A stretch of 64,000 bases of DNA from Acinetobacter kyonggiensis (GTDB taxonomy: Bacteria; Pseudomonadota; Gammaproteobacteria; Pseudomonadales; Moraxellaceae). Of this stretch, positions 8,966-18,158 are shown piece by piece. The position numbers were made by a program, and so were the translations under genes. A model generated the notes under the pieces. That model ran no database searches. It was not told the DNA's origin and worked only from the letters and a program-made list of their open reading frames with translations. Location: the NCBI RefSeq assembly GCF_900107285.1, contig NZ_FNPK01000002.1:1-64000 (forward strand), written 5' to 3'. Within the stretch, counting starts at the first letter, position 1. Every line of letters starts with the position of its first letter.

Positions 8966-10276
8966 TTGAAAGCTGTTATCTACCTCATCGCATCACTTGG
9001 TTTATTGTGCTCCACAATAGTCAATGCCACATTACTCAATCTAGTCCCAGAAAGCGTTGAAGCTCAAGCTTGGACCATTATTGATACTCAGTCAGGACAA
9101 GTCATTGCTGAACAAAATAGTCATGTTCAACGTGCCCCAGCCTCGCTGACTAAAATGATGGTGGCTTACATCACGTTAAAAGAACTTCAGGCTGGTCATT
9201 TACGTAAAGATGAGGTCTTAACTGCAACACCTGTGGTTAAAATGGTGATGTGGGATGAATCACAGATGTACCTAAAAGAAGGTGAGCAGATTTCAGTCGA
9301 TCAACTTCTTGCTGGCTTAGTGGTGATGTCTGCCAATGATGCTGCGGTGACTTTGGCAGAACGTATTGCTGGGAATGTTCCAAAATTTATTGAACGGATG
9401 AATAAAGAAGCTCAAGCTCTGGGAATGAAAGACACTCACTTCCAAAATCCAGCAGGCATTAGCATGCCTGAACATTATTCAACCGCAGCAGATTTAGCGC
9501 TGTTAGGACAAGCCCTAGTTACACAAACACCCGATTATTTAAATTACTCAAAACAACAAAGCTTTTCCTACAATAATCGCTTTCACCATGCCACAAATAG
9601 ATTGTTAAAATTAGACCCTACCGTAGATGGCTTAAAAACAGGATTCACTAAAGCTGCGGGTTATAATCTCGCATTAACTGCAAACCGCCCAACAATGAAC
9701 CCAGACACGCCTGAACGTCGCTTAGTGGTTATTGTCCTAGGGGCAGCCAGTGCAGCCAAACGTGCCGAAGTTGCCTATAACCTCATGAACATGGGCTATA
9801 CCTATACCCGTAATGAAGTTGCAATTAAAGACAAACAACTGATTGCAGAATTACCGGTCATCAAATCTACGTTAAAAATGTTTAAATTAGAAACGACTAA
9901 ACCGCAAATTATTACCACGTCTTTATATGACCAACCTTTTGCGATTGATTTAAAAACCTATGACACAACCAACCAACGTATTATGTTAAATACAGGCAAT
10001 GGTACGATTCAAACCATTGAACCCTTACAAGAAACAAAAACCCACTTAAATGTTGAAATCAACGAAAAATTACTCACTGCACCTTTGGCCAAAGTGATGC
10101 AATTAGCCACAGTACAGGTCTATCAAAACAACCAATTGATTCGAACCATTGCCATTGAAGATGATGTACACATTGAAGAAGCCAATTTTTTTCAAAAAAT
10201 CGCCCTTTGGTTTAAACAACTTTTCAGTTTTTTTTCTAGCGATGAAATAGAAGTTAAAACATATCCTTTAGGATAA
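8966..10276 (+). CDS. dacC: D-alanyl-D-alanine carboxypeptidase, PBP5/6 type
   Basis: Low-molecular-weight penicillin-binding protein that trims the terminal D-Ala of peptidoglycan stem peptides in the periplasm. All three serine-DD-peptidase motifs are present: SLTK (SxxK) in APASLTKMM, SAN (SxN) in VMSANDAA, and KTG in DGLKTGFTK. TTG at 8966 is chosen as start because AAAGGA (8954-8959) sits six bases upstream and a signal peptide ending in VNA follows at once; a TTG at 8924 would add 14 residues. The C-terminus FFQKIALWFKQLFSFF is an amphipathic helix that anchors such proteins to the inner membrane. Whether it is the dacA or dacC orthologue is not certain. Confidence 0.9.
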   Translation: MKAVIYLIASLGLLCSTIVNATLLNLVPESVEAQAWTIIDTQSGQVIAEQNSHVQRAPASLTKMMVAYITLKELQAGHLRKDEVLTATPVVKMVMWDESQMYLKEGEQISVDQLLAGLVVMSANDAAVTLAERIAGNVPKFIERMNKEAQALGMKDTHFQNPAGISMPEHYSTAADLALLGQALVTQTPDYLNYSKQQSFSYNNRFHHATNRLLKLDPTVDGLKTGFTKAAGYNLALTANRPTMNPDTPERRLVVIVLGAASAAKRAEVAYNLMNMGYTYTRNEVAIKDKQLIAELPVIKSTLKMFKLETTKPQIITTSLYDQPFAIDLKTYDTTNQRIMLNTGNGTIQTIEPLQETKTHLNVEINEKLLTAPLAKVMQLATVQVYQNNQLIRTIAIEDDVHIEEANFFQKIALWFKQLFSFFSSDEIEVKTYPLG

Positions 10277-10329
10277 TTAAGTTCAATGTCTTAATTTTAT
10301 CCAATCTGTATAACTATTTTAAACGTAAT

Positions 10330-10368
10330 AAAAAGAAGATGGCTTATTAGATGTCATCTTCTTTTTTT
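10330..10368 (+). terminator. Terminator of the carboxypeptidase gene
   Basis: Stem AAGAAGATG...CATCTTCTT with a T7 tail, 54 bases after the stop. Confidence 0.85.
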
Positions 10369-10601
10369 GTACTCAAAATAATACATCGGTTAAAAATAAA
10401 TGATCTTCACTCAATAGCTAAAATATTGTCACAAGAAAAATCACTCAGAATGATAAAATTGCATTGAAATTTAAAAAACCGTCCCTATTATTAAAAAAAC
10501 GCCATAAAAACGCGGAAAATGCAATTTTTTGCTAAATATAGTCTACAAAATTTGCTTTTCACTTTATGATGTACCCTTAAAAAATTGAATGGATCAATGA
10601 C

Positions 10602-11087
10602 ATGACTGCTATTATTGCAAATGACCTCGTGGTTTCTTTCCACTACACGTTGACTAACGCAGAGGGCGAAACTCTCGACCAATCACAAGGTGAGCCACTT
10701 GCATATTTACACGGTGCAGGTAACATCATCCCAGGTTTAGAAAATGCTTTATTAGGCAAAACTGTTGGTGAAAAATTCACTGTAAACGTTCCTGCTGCTG
10801 AAGGTTATGGCGAATACAACCCAGACCTAGTACAAGAAGTTCCTGCGCAAATGTTCCAAGGCGTAGATAACATCCAAGCAGGTATGCAGTTCCAAGCTCA
10901 AACGGATGACGGTGTTCAAATCGTTACAGTTAAAGCAATCGAAGGCGACAACATTCTTGTTGATGCAAACTTCCCACTTGCTGGTCAAGATTTAACTTTT
11001 GAAGTTGAAATCATTGAAATTCGTGAAGCATCTGCTGAAGAATTAGAACACGGTCACGTACACGGCGCTGGTGGTCATCACCACTAA
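10602..11087 (+). CDS. slyD: FKBP-type peptidyl-prolyl isomerase, SlyD-like
   Basis: 161 residues. The FKBP fold is marked by VSFHYTLTNAEGETLDQS near the N-terminus and GNIIPGLENALLG, with the insert-in-flap region (PAAEGYGEYNP to DLTFEVEII) typical of SlyD/FkpB-type enzymes. The C-terminus is histidine-rich (HGHVHGAGGHHH), a short version of the metal-binding tail of SlyD. It should catalyse proline isomerisation and chaperone folding in the cytoplasm, with possible nickel or zinc binding. It is monocistronic with its own terminator. Confidence 0.92.
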   Translation: MTAIIANDLVVSFHYTLTNAEGETLDQSQGEPLAYLHGAGNIIPGLENALLGKTVGEKFTVNVPAAEGYGEYNPDLVQEVPAQMFQGVDNIQAGMQFQAQTDDGVQIVTVKAIEGDNILVDANFPLAGQDLTFEVEIIEIREASAEELEHGHVHGAGGHHH

Positions 11088-11101
11088 GATCGGTACAGAT
11101 C

Positions 11102-11135
11102 AAAAAAAGGCAAAGTTTTTACTTTGCCTTTTTTA
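11102..11135 (+). terminator. Terminator of slyD
   Basis: Stem AAAGGCAAAG...CTTTGCCTTT with A and T runs on both sides; it could also serve the opposite strand. Confidence 0.9.
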
Positions 11136-11235
11136 TTATTTAAAACACTCTTTCTCATGCTTACTGCATCATTTTTATATGATCAATATTTATAAAAATA
11201 CTATGTCTTCTAAACAACATTTCATAAATTTAAGC

Positions 11236-11640
11236 TTATAAATAATCGCCTTCGCGTTCTGGCTGATACAACACTTTTTCAATCTTAACTTTCATTAAAT
11301 GACCATCAGGTTGTGGCCATTCAATTTCTTGTCCTTCGGCCAAGCCAAGAATAGCTGCACCGACTGGAGCAAGAACATTCACTTGACCTTTATCACCGCG
11401 AAAATCATGTGGATAGACCAAAGTAATTTCCGTAGATTCACTCGCTGGTGCAATGGTAATACGCACACGAGCATTCATGGTCACTACATTTTCTGGGACA
11501 TCTTGTGGAGCAACAACATCCGCACGTGCAAGTTCATCTTCAAGATGCTGCATGGTCGGACTGAGTTTAGATTGATGCTCAAGCATGGTTTCTAAACGCT
11601 GAAGATCTTGTTGTGAAATAATAATTGTTGGTTTAGCCAT
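11236..11640 (-). CDS. rnk: Regulator of nucleoside diphosphate kinase (Rnk)
   Basis: 134 residues, the usual Rnk length. A short N-terminal coiled coil (QQDLQRLETMLEHQ) is followed by a GreA/GreB-type C-terminal FKBP-like domain (VTMNARVRI, LVYPHDFRG, PVGAAILGL and EGQEIEW). Rnk binds RNA polymerase and in Pseudomonas and E. coli influences nucleoside diphosphate kinase levels. The short coiled coil lacks the acidic tip that gives GreA its cleavage activity. Monocistronic. Confidence 0.9.
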   Translation of the reverse strand: MAKPTIIISQQDLQRLETMLEHQSKLSPTMQHLEDELARADVVAPQDVPENVVTMNARVRITIAPASESTEITLVYPHDFRGDKGQVNVLAPVGAAILGLAEGQEIEWPQPDGHLMKVKIEKVLYQPEREGDYL

Positions 11641-11765
11641 TTACCTGATTCCTTTGAAAGAAAGATGTCATTACAGCAACAGCAAAATGATTTATATCTT
11701 TTATGAAGTATTATTCTGTTATAGCAGAAATATGTGATTTGAAAAATATGACTTTTAAACATCTA

Positions 11766-11792
11766 TAAAAAAAGCCCCCTTGAGGGGGCTTT
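11766..11792 (-). terminator. Terminator of glyA
   Basis: Stem AAAGCCCCC-TTGA-GGGGGCTTT with a T run on the minus strand. Confidence 0.92.
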
Positions 11793-11805
11793 CTCAAGTC
11801 GTTAC

Positions 11806-13059
11806 TTATTTTGCATAAACTGGAAATTTAGCACAAACAATTTCAACTTTCGCTCTAGTCGCGTTAATTACAGCTTCATCGCCTTTCGCATCTAAGATGT
11901 CAGCGATCCAGCCTGCCAAATCACGAACTTCAGCTTCACCAAAACCACGAGTGGTTACAGCTGGCGTACCAATACGGATACCTGAAGTCACGAACGGAGA
12001 ACGTGGGTCATTTGGTACAGCATTTTTGTTCACAGTGATGTGAGCAGCACCTAACCATGCATCTGCTTCTTTACCAGTCACATCTTGTTTAATGAGTGAC
12101 AATAAGAATAAATGGTTTTCAGTACCACCAGATACAATATCGTAACCACGTGCGATTAATACTTCAGCCATTGCTTTAGCATTTACCACAACTTGCTTTT
12201 GATATTCTTTGTATTCAGGTGTCATTGCTTCTTTAAAGCAAATCGCTTTCGCTGCAACCGCGTGAACCAATGGGCCACCTTGATTACCAGGGAATACTGC
12301 TGATTGTAATTTTTTCTCGATTTCTTCGTTTGCTTTCGCAAGGATTAAACCAGAACGCGGACCACGAAGTGTTTTATGCGTAGTCGTTGTAGTTACATCA
12401 GCAATTTGTACTGGGCTTGGGTAAACACCTGCAGCAACTAAACCAGCAACGTGAGCCATATCTACAAATAGGTAAGCGCCAACTTTGTCCGCGATGTCAC
12501 GGAAACGTTGCCAGTCAACAATTTGGCTATAAGCAGAGAAACCAGCAACGATCATACGTGGCTTATGTTCTACTGCTAAACGCTCAACTTCTTCATAATC
12601 GATTTCACCAGTTTCGGTGTTTAAACCGTACTGAATCGCATTATATGTTTTACCAGAGAAGCTAACTTTTGCACCGTGAGTCAAGTGACCACCGTGAGCC
12701 AAGCTCATACCTAAAACGGTATCGCCTGGGTTAAGCAACGCCAAGTAAACAGCTGAGTTAGCTTGTGAGCCAGCATGTGGCTGAACGTTTGCATAATCTG
12801 CACCGAAAAGCTCTTTAGCACGGTCAATTGCCAATTGTTCGATGATGTCTACATATTCACAACCGCCATAGTAGCGTTTGCCTGGGTAGCCTTCTGCATA
12901 TTTGTTGGTAAGTTTTGAACCTTGAGCTTCCATCACTGCTGGAGAGCAATAGTTTTCAGAAGCAATCAGTTCGATGTGCGCTTCTTGGCGAGCATCTTCC
13001 TGTGTGATTGCTTGCGCGATTTCTGGGTCAAATTCAGCAATTGAGATATTGGCAAACAT
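11806..13059 (-). CDS. glyA: Serine hydroxymethyltransferase
   Basis: Interconverts serine and glycine with tetrahydrofolate, supplying one-carbon units. 417 residues, as in E. coli. The PLP-binding lysine lies in [15 protein letters not shown], and family blocks such as [18 protein letters not shown] and NQGGPLVH are intact. The start ATG at 13059 follows AGGACC-like sequence on the minus strand. It is transcribed alone, with a strong terminator 14 bases past the stop. Confidence 0.98.
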   Translation of the reverse strand: MFANISIAEFDPEIAQAITQEDARQEAHIELIASENYCSPAVMEAQGSKLTNKYAEGYPGKRYYGGCEYVDIIEQLAIDRAKELFGADYANVQPHAGSQANSAVYLALLNPGDTVLGMSLAHGGHLTHGAKVSFSGKTYNAIQYGLNTETGEIDYEEVERLAVEHKPRMIVAGFSAYSQIVDWQRFRDIADKVGAYLFVDMAHVAGLVAAGVYPSPVQIADVTTTTTHKTLRGPRSGLILAKANEEIEKKLQSAVFPGNQGGPLVHAVAAKAICFKEAMTPEYKEYQKQVVVNAKAMAEVLIARGYDIVSGGTENHLFLLSLIKQDVTGKEADAWLGAAHITVNKNAVPNDPRSPFVTSGIRIGTPAVTTRGFGEAEVRDLAGWIADILDAKGDEAVINATRAKVEIVCAKFPVYAK

Positions 13060-13163
13060 TAGCGAGGTCCTATAAATTAGGGCTTTTAAGCCGTGCTAAG
13101 ATTGGCGCGTATTGTAGCATGAAGTTTATAAATTTCGAGAATGAACTTTACTCAGTTTTAAAT

Positions 13164-13199
13164 AAAAAAGCTCATGTAAATACAAACATGAGCTTTTTA
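13164..13199 (-). terminator. Terminator of the first lipase-like gene
   Basis: Stem AAAGCTCATGT...ACATGAGCTTT flanked by A and T runs; 13 bases from the stop at 13212. Confidence 0.88.
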
Positions 13200-13211
13200 G
13201 GTCAAATCAAG

Positions 13212-14450
13212 TTATGGAGTTGGTATTGTTGCTGGCATCATCTTTTGAACATCAATAACAAACTGATCTAAATTTTCCAGATAAACACTACTGTGAGTCC
13301 ATTTTGCATCTGGTTTATATTGAATTATTGTACCTTTAGCTTCAGCACTTGCTCTCAGTAAATCAGTTGCTGCTTTTGGTACAGTCGCATCTTGTCCACC
13401 TTGATAAATAATAACAGGCTGATTTAGCTTCACTGTACCGGGTTGTGAGTCTTTTATTAAGAAATTATTAATCACAGGTATAGACATAAAGTTATCCTGC
13501 TTTCGTCCATAGCCACTCAAGGAACCCGAATGCTCAGGTAGTGCAATATAATCTGTCATTCCTTTAAACAAGGCTTCCCTAACAGAATCTAAACACTCTG
13601 TTTCTGCAATAGGTGCAATTTTTGCAGTATCTGCTTTAAAAACGTCAGCATAACTGACCGAAACCTGATGCCCTTGCATTCCAGCAACAATTAAAGAAGT
13701 AAATGCATCTAAAGGTGGTAGAGCTTGGATCTGCACACCTACAGGTTGATCTTTTACAGCATTTTCTCCTCCTTGCAATATTGCAGCAAGGTTTGATGCA
13801 GGTGCAATTGCAATTGTACCCTTGTAGTCTAGCTGCGCTCTAGAAGCATATTGTGCTGCACCCAATGCAGCATGACCACCTTGCGAATGACCTATTGTCA
13901 TCCATTGTGGAGCAACTTTCTTACCTTGACGACGTAGGTAATCATGTGTGGCGACTACAGCATCAGTAATGGAAAAGGCTTCGCTTTTTAAATTAAGAAA
14001 TGGATGATTACCCTCTGCTCCCAATCCCTCATAATCTGGGGCAACCACCACATAACCTGCTAATAATAATTTTGTCAGCAGCATTTGAGATTCCTTTAAA
14101 CCCTGCTGACTAGGTGCACACTTATCTGCAACACCCGTTGTACCATGCGCCCAAACCACAATCGGCCAGCCATTTGCAGGTGCAGCAGTTTTAGGGGTAA
14201 AAACTAAAGACGTTGCTTGAACTTCTTTGCCATTTACACCCAACATTTTATACGTCATCAGCTGACTGTCCGCAGCAACTAGAGACATACCATCCTGCGT
14301 ATAAGCAGTCACACTTACGACTGGATTTTGAATATTATTGGCAGATTCATTATTAGAAGAAGTAAAGACTGAATCACCATCTCCACTACCACATGCAGTT
14401 AACAGCATGACCGAACTACTCATGAACACTGTAAGCAATGTTTTTTTCAT
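13212..14450 (-). CDS. Secreted alpha/beta hydrolase (lipase-like) lipoprotein, paralogue A
   Basis: 412 residues. The signal peptide ends in the lipobox LLTAC with Cys20 as the lipidated residue. The alpha/beta hydrolase triad is visible: nucleophile Ser189 in GHSQGG, Asp in GGQDATVP, and His in KWTHSSVY. The oxyanion segment VVWAHGTTGVADKC and the DYEGLG block are typical of the bacterial group related to fungal secretory (LIP-type) lipases. The natural ester is unknown. A related protein is encoded at 41026-42324 with matching blocks along its length, so the two are paralogues. It is monocistronic. Confidence 0.85.
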   Translation of the reverse strand: MKKTLLTVFMSSSVMLLTACGSGDGDSVFTSSNNESANNIQNPVVSVTAYTQDGMSLVAADSQLMTYKMLGVNGKEVQATSLVFTPKTAAPANGWPIVVWAHGTTGVADKCAPSQQGLKESQMLLTKLLLAGYVVVAPDYEGLGAEGNHPFLNLKSEAFSITDAVVATHDYLRRQGKKVAPQWMTIGHSQGGHAALGAAQYASRAQLDYKGTIAIAPASNLAAILQGGENAVKDQPVGVQIQALPPLDAFTSLIVAGMQGHQVSVSYADVFKADTAKIAPIAETECLDSVREALFKGMTDYIALPEHSGSLSGYGRKQDNFMSIPVINNFLIKDSQPGTVKLNQPVIIYQGGQDATVPKAATDLLRASAEAKGTIIQYKPDAKWTHSSVYLENLDQFVIDVQKMMPATIPTP

Positions 14451-15129
14451 GTTTGCACTTCCTTATACGTTTTTTGTTGTGATGATTTTAATAAAGCGAT
14501 TACTTTTATTTTTCAATTTCAGACTAAATACATTATTTTAAAACAAGGTAAAACACAATAGTACTAAGGTATTGATTTTTTAAATTATTATTTTTTACAA
14601 TTACAAATACTCAATAATATCAATTCAATAAAATATTTTTTAATAGAAAAGCTAAGCGCCTCAAAATGTTCGAATATTGTATCTTTTAAGATCAACACAA
14701 TATTATTTGAGCCGTATTGTTGCATTAATTTTGCATAGACAATAATTCTACTTTTAAAAGGTCAATAAAGAAGAATATTCCTCAAAGCACAAACCATTAT
14801 TTTGGCTAGGATTAATCCCCCACACAGCATGTTTGAAAAAATTGCAGACATTAGGAATATCTTGCTTAAACATACAATATTTTATGATTTCAGATCATGA
14901 CTAGAAGACTATAGATAGCATCTAAGGCATGAAATAAATGAGTCATGAAATTGGCTTTTATATCTATAAAAAGTCTTATTTTCAGTAATAAATTAAAACA
15001 AGCACATTTAAACAGCATCTTTAGGCAGAAATAATCAGGAATAATCCAAAGTTGATGTTTTCAGTTTGTACCAAGGCATTTGAAAGTGTTAAATTTATTC
15101 AAAATTTCGCTACGGTTATGGACTAGGTC
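14451..15129. other. AT-rich intergenic region
   Basis: About 680 bases between the lipase-like gene and the exonuclease gene. I see no gene, repeat or RNA signature. Only very short frames exist, such as 23 codons at 14830. It must hold both divergent promoters. Confidence 0.5.
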
Positions 15130-15828
15130 ATGCAAGCAATTATTCTCGATACAGAAACCCATACTTTAAATGGACAGCCCATTGAGATTGCTTATGCACC
15201 GATTCAAATCCATGATGGCAAACTTACGCTAGATAAAAGCCAAATTTTCGATCAGCTCTATCGTGTAGATGAACCGATTTCTTATGCGGCAATGGCTGTA
15301 CACCATATTTTAGAATCCGAGTTGGTCGATCAACCCCACTATACCAGCTTCAGCCTTCCACAGGACACAACCTATATTATTGGTCACAATATTGATTACG
15401 ATATTCGTGCACTTGAAAAATGTGGCGTAGATACCTCAAAAATTAAAGCCATTTGTACACTTGCTCTTGCGCGTTTAGTTTGGCCAGATGCCGAGGCACA
15501 TAATATTTCTGCACTCATTTATATGATTACCAAAGGCAGCGCAAAAGCCCGCGACATGATTAAAAAAGCGCACCGTGCCGATATGGATATTATTTTAACA
15601 GCAAATATTTTAATGCATGAAATACATCATTTAAAAATTCAAACCATTGAAGAACTCTATACAACATCCGAAGATGCACGTATTCCACGCACCATTAATT
15701 TTGGTAAACACCGTGGCACAGCCATTACCGATTTACCCGCAGACTATATGCAGTGGTTACTTCGTCAGGAAGATCTAGACCCTTACTTACGTAAGGCAAT
15801 AGAAAATGCCAAGATCATGACTTTATAA
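15130..15828 (+). CDS. DEDDh 3'-5' exonuclease with DUF3820/ExoX-like C-terminal domain
   Basis: 232 residues. The RNase T/DnaQ fold starts at once with ILDTET (Asp7, Glu9). The second motif is GHNIDYDIRAL, and the third is AHRADMD, matching the H-x4-D of the DEDDh subclass. The last 50 residues contain FGKHRGTAITDLPADYMQWLL, the DUF3820 signature also found at the end of exodeoxyribonuclease X. It probably degrades DNA 3' ends during repair or mismatch excision. Start ATG at 15130 puts the first motif at the N-terminus as in homologues. The unknown gene at 15917 follows in the same direction. Confidence 0.82.
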   Translation: MQAIILDTETHTLNGQPIEIAYAPIQIHDGKLTLDKSQIFDQLYRVDEPISYAAMAVHHILESELVDQPHYTSFSLPQDTTYIIGHNIDYDIRALEKCGVDTSKIKAICTLALARLVWPDAEAHNISALIYMITKGSAKARDMIKKAHRADMDIILTANILMHEIHHLKIQTIEELYTTSEDARIPRTINFGKHRGTAITDLPADYMQWLLRQEDLDPYLRKAIENAKIMTL

Positions 15829-15916
15829 TCTTTTGATTTGTAATATTTTTTACATAATATTGTCATGATCAACTCATACAATCTGCCTTAATTTATTGCG
15901 GGGAGTAAATTAAGGT

Positions 15917-16555
15917 ATGTCTCAATATTACAAAACTGATTTGGGCATTGAAAGTTTAAAACAGCGTTCAATGAATCTAAATGCTCGCCAACGCAGACTG
16001 TTACTGCTTATTGGTACAGATGATTTTGACCTCCTCGATGAACAATTCAAGCATCGGATTGCACCGTCAGAAGTTCTATCACAATTAATCGATATGGGAT
16101 TAATTGTTCCTTCAATTCAACACCCTATTGAAATACCAGAACCCACAACACTGCTCCATACTGAAATTAAAACCAGCCTTCCACTGCAAACAACGAATTC
16201 TATTCAAGAGAAGTTAGCTGAACCCATCACCACAACGACTATCACACCAGTTAGCTCAGACATTGCTCATACCCACTCTAGGGCAACAGAACTACAACAT
16301 GACCTAGATGTAACTTTAGAAGAATTAAACTTTGAGCAAGTAAAACATTTGATGGCTCAACTGCTACAACAAAACTGCGGTTTAATGGGCAAACAATTGA
16401 TGAATCGCATTCTAAACAGTCATGATTTACGCAGTTTAAAATTGTGTCAAATGCAATGGATCACAGAGTTGCAAGAAAGTCGCATTCGACCTCACCAATT
16501 AAATCATTGCTTAAAACAAATCAATTTTTCGCTACAAAAGCTAAATGCTTCGTAA
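15917..16555 (+). CDS. Hypothetical protein
   Basis: 212 residues, not recognised. A strong ribosome binding site GGGGAG lies upstream. The N-terminal part (RQRRLLLLIGTDDFDLLDEQF, about 24-45) looks like a small helical domain that predicts whether a locus value is high or low in other Acinetobacter hypotheticals only by resemblance, so no function is given. A Thr/Pro-rich linker (about 90-120) joins it to a helical C-terminal half. No membrane segment or signal peptide is seen. It lies 88 bases after the exonuclease gene and might be co-transcribed. Confidence 0.7.
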   Translation: MSQYYKTDLGIESLKQRSMNLNARQRRLLLLIGTDDFDLLDEQFKHRIAPSEVLSQLIDMGLIVPSIQHPIEIPEPTTLLHTEIKTSLPLQTTNSIQEKLAEPITTTTITPVSSDIAHTHSRATELQHDLDVTLEELNFEQVKHLMAQLLQQNCGLMGKQLMNRILNSHDLRSLKLCQMQWITELQESRIRPHQLNHCLKQINFSLQKLNAS

Positions 16556-16768
16556 AAAATTAAGAGTATTTTTGTGTTTTACCAGTCATTTAAGCTCTAA
16601 TTTTTTTACGTTATATTTTTATTTTATTTTTAAAAAACAATGCTATTTAATTTATTATTTAGATATTCAATTACCCTTAAGCCATATCATTTATCATACT
16701 AAGACTTTTGTTCAATGGTGCATATTCTCCAAAAATTACATACATTTAGTATTTAAGGGGAAATGAAT

Positions 16769-17119
16769 ATGAGTGCTCTATATTATTTAGACTTTCATCC
16801 AGCCGACAACCCAATGTACTTAAAAAAATTAGGTAATTGGGTGATTACTTTTTTAAGTTCTCAGGATGAAGTGGCGAATATCCAACTGGCAATTACCAGT
16901 GTGTTGCCTCGTCAATTAAGTGATAATTTACAACCTAGCCGAATTATTATTCATCAAACAGAACGCTATAATCGTTGGTTAATTCAACAAATTGAATGTT
17001 ATAACAGCCTAGACGGCAAAGATAAATTATTAAGCTGTCATGATAAAGTCGGCAAACAAGTCATTCAAAATTTGATTCAAGAATTTAATAAATACGATGT
17101 AGAGGTAAACTTATTGTGA
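16769..17119 (+). CDS. Hypothetical protein
   Basis: 116 residues, family not recognised. Two in-frame ATGs occur at 16763 and 16769. The second is preferred because AAGGGG at 16755-16760 is then 8 bases upstream, while the first would leave almost no spacing. The product is soluble, with an N-terminus MSALYYLDFHPADNP and a segment RIIIHQTERYNRWLIQQIE. It has no signal peptide. It lies 213 bases after the preceding hypothetical gene with an AT-rich gap. Confidence 0.65.
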   Translation: MSALYYLDFHPADNPMYLKKLGNWVITFLSSQDEVANIQLAITSVLPRQLSDNLQPSRIIIHQTERYNRWLIQQIECYNSLDGKDKLLSCHDKVGKQVIQNLIQEFNKYDVEVNLL

Positions 17120-17147
17120 GTTTTAATTTTAAGCTCACATCGATGCG

Positions 17148-17177
17148 CTTTTTTAGTACGGATACTTTTTTAGTACG
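17148..17177. repeat. Short tandem direct repeat (2 x 13 bp)
   Basis: CTTTTTTAGTACG occurs at 17148-17160 and again at 17165-17177, 17 bp apart. It lies just after the hypothetical gene stop. Its role is unknown. Confidence 0.7.
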
Positions 17178-17313
17178 TATATATGGTGAATAAAATAAAA
17201 TGCACCCTTCAAATTAGACTAAAAGTGCCCAACTTTCGAGGTACAGTTTATTTAAGTGAAGTTTTAGATCTGATGCTTTCATTCGAACAAACCACATATT
17301 TAACAAAAATTAT

Positions 17314-17532
17314 TTATTCAATAACACGATAAATACTGTCCGAATGTCGACTTTCAAAGAGTAATTCAATACTCGGTTGAATCGTTTCACCATTCACCAC
17401 TATATGTTCAATCCTTTGAAAAAGTGACAGATTATTCGCTTCAGCATGTTCAGGAAGATCCCGAAGTAATGCTAGTGCTTCATGAATGTTACTAAATTGA
17501 TCTTTCACTTTTAATTCAATCACTTCAGTCAT
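17314..17532 (-). CDS. Hypothetical small protein
   Basis: 72 residues from ATG at 17532 (MTEVIELKVKDQ). A TTG at 17559 would extend it by nine residues, but GACGAG sits better spaced for the ATG. The protein is acidic with an even hydrophobic pattern and no membrane segment. I do not recognise the family; it recalls small DUF proteins of Acinetobacter whose function is unknown. It faces the hypothetical gene at 16769. Confidence 0.6.
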   Translation of the reverse strand: MTEVIELKVKDQFSNIHEALALLRDLPEHAEANNLSLFQRIEHIVVNGETIQPSIELLFESRHSDSIYRVIE

Positions 17533-17763
17533 ATGTTTTTCTCGTCTTATTTTACTCAATGGACCTTTTTATAACACAAGTTCTTGCGTGAACATGGTCT
17601 AGAGTTGTTAGATTTCTTGGCAATGTAATGTTTTATAAACAGAGAAATCATATTTACTTCGGCTATTTTCAAATAGAAAATGAAGCAATAATTCAATATA
17701 GTCTCAGCGATCTACTACACTCACAGACCATTTTAATTAAGAAAATATTTCTAACGCAATTAA

Positions 17764-17790
17764 GAAAGCCCGCATTTCTGCGGGCTTTTA
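17764..17790 (-). terminator. Terminator of the candidate sRNA
   Basis: Stem AAAGCCCGCA...TGCGGGCTTT. No protein gene ends here on either strand. On the minus strand the tail is TTTCTTAATT. Confidence 0.75.
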
Positions 17791-17895
17791 TGTTGGAAGG
17801 CTAGTGCTGATTTCTTGTTCAACCCTAAGGTTGCAAACTCAACGAGCTGTCATTGATCCGTCCAACTACTTCGTAGCATCTTCACGACCTACTGT
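17764..17895 (-). ncRNA. Candidate small RNA with its own promoter and terminator
   Basis: A transcript of about 130 bases is predicted on the minus strand. A good sigma-70 promoter (17902-17930) fires into it and a GC-rich terminator (17764-17790) ends it. The interior folds. The blocks 17792-17797 and 17861-17866 pair (GTTGGA/TCCAAC, extended by GG/CC across one mismatch) and enclose the hairpin CAACC-CTAA-GGTTG (17820-17833). A further hairpin CTAC-TTC-GTAG lies at 17866-17876, outside that stem apart from one shared base. No reading frame of note exists. The family is not identified. A multi-stem RNA ending in a terminator recalls C4-like RNAs, but this resemblance is untested. Confidence 0.6.
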
Positions 17896-17901
17896 AGGTT
17901 T

Positions 17902-17930
17902 AATATAGAACTGAAAAGTATATTAGGCAA
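17902..17930 (-). promoter_or_regulatory. Sigma-70 promoter of the candidate sRNA
   Basis: On the minus strand TTGCCT (17925-17930) and TATATT (17902-17907) are separated by exactly 17 bases. The start of transcription would be near 17895. Confidence 0.65.
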
Positions 17931-18082
17931 GTGTGCTCAACATTTATACACATCAATCAAATAAAATTCTAATTGAATTAAAGCAAATTTATGAAATACG
18001 AGATGTATAAACTAAAAAGGATATAAAAATGAAAATTGAATGAACACATTTCTTCTATTTTAGAATTTAGATTTTTAAAAAT

Positions 18083-18158
18083 TGGTACGGCCAGCGGGAC
18101 TCGAACCCACGCCACAGGCTTCGGAGACCTGTACTCTATCCAGTTGAGCTATGGCCGC
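18083..18158 (-). tRNA. tRNA-Arg(CCG)
   Basis: The 76-base cloverleaf reads GCGGCCA at the 5' acceptor strand and TGGCCGT plus ACCA at the 3' end, so CCA is encoded. The anticodon loop CTCCGAA gives anticodon CCG, reading CGG. A -10-like TATGAT lies just upstream on the minus strand. Confidence 0.95.

Noticed and set aside
16545..16766. 73-codon frame between two hypothetical genes
   Set aside because: It is AT-rich sequence full of Phe and Tyr codons that overlaps both neighbours and has no ribosome site.
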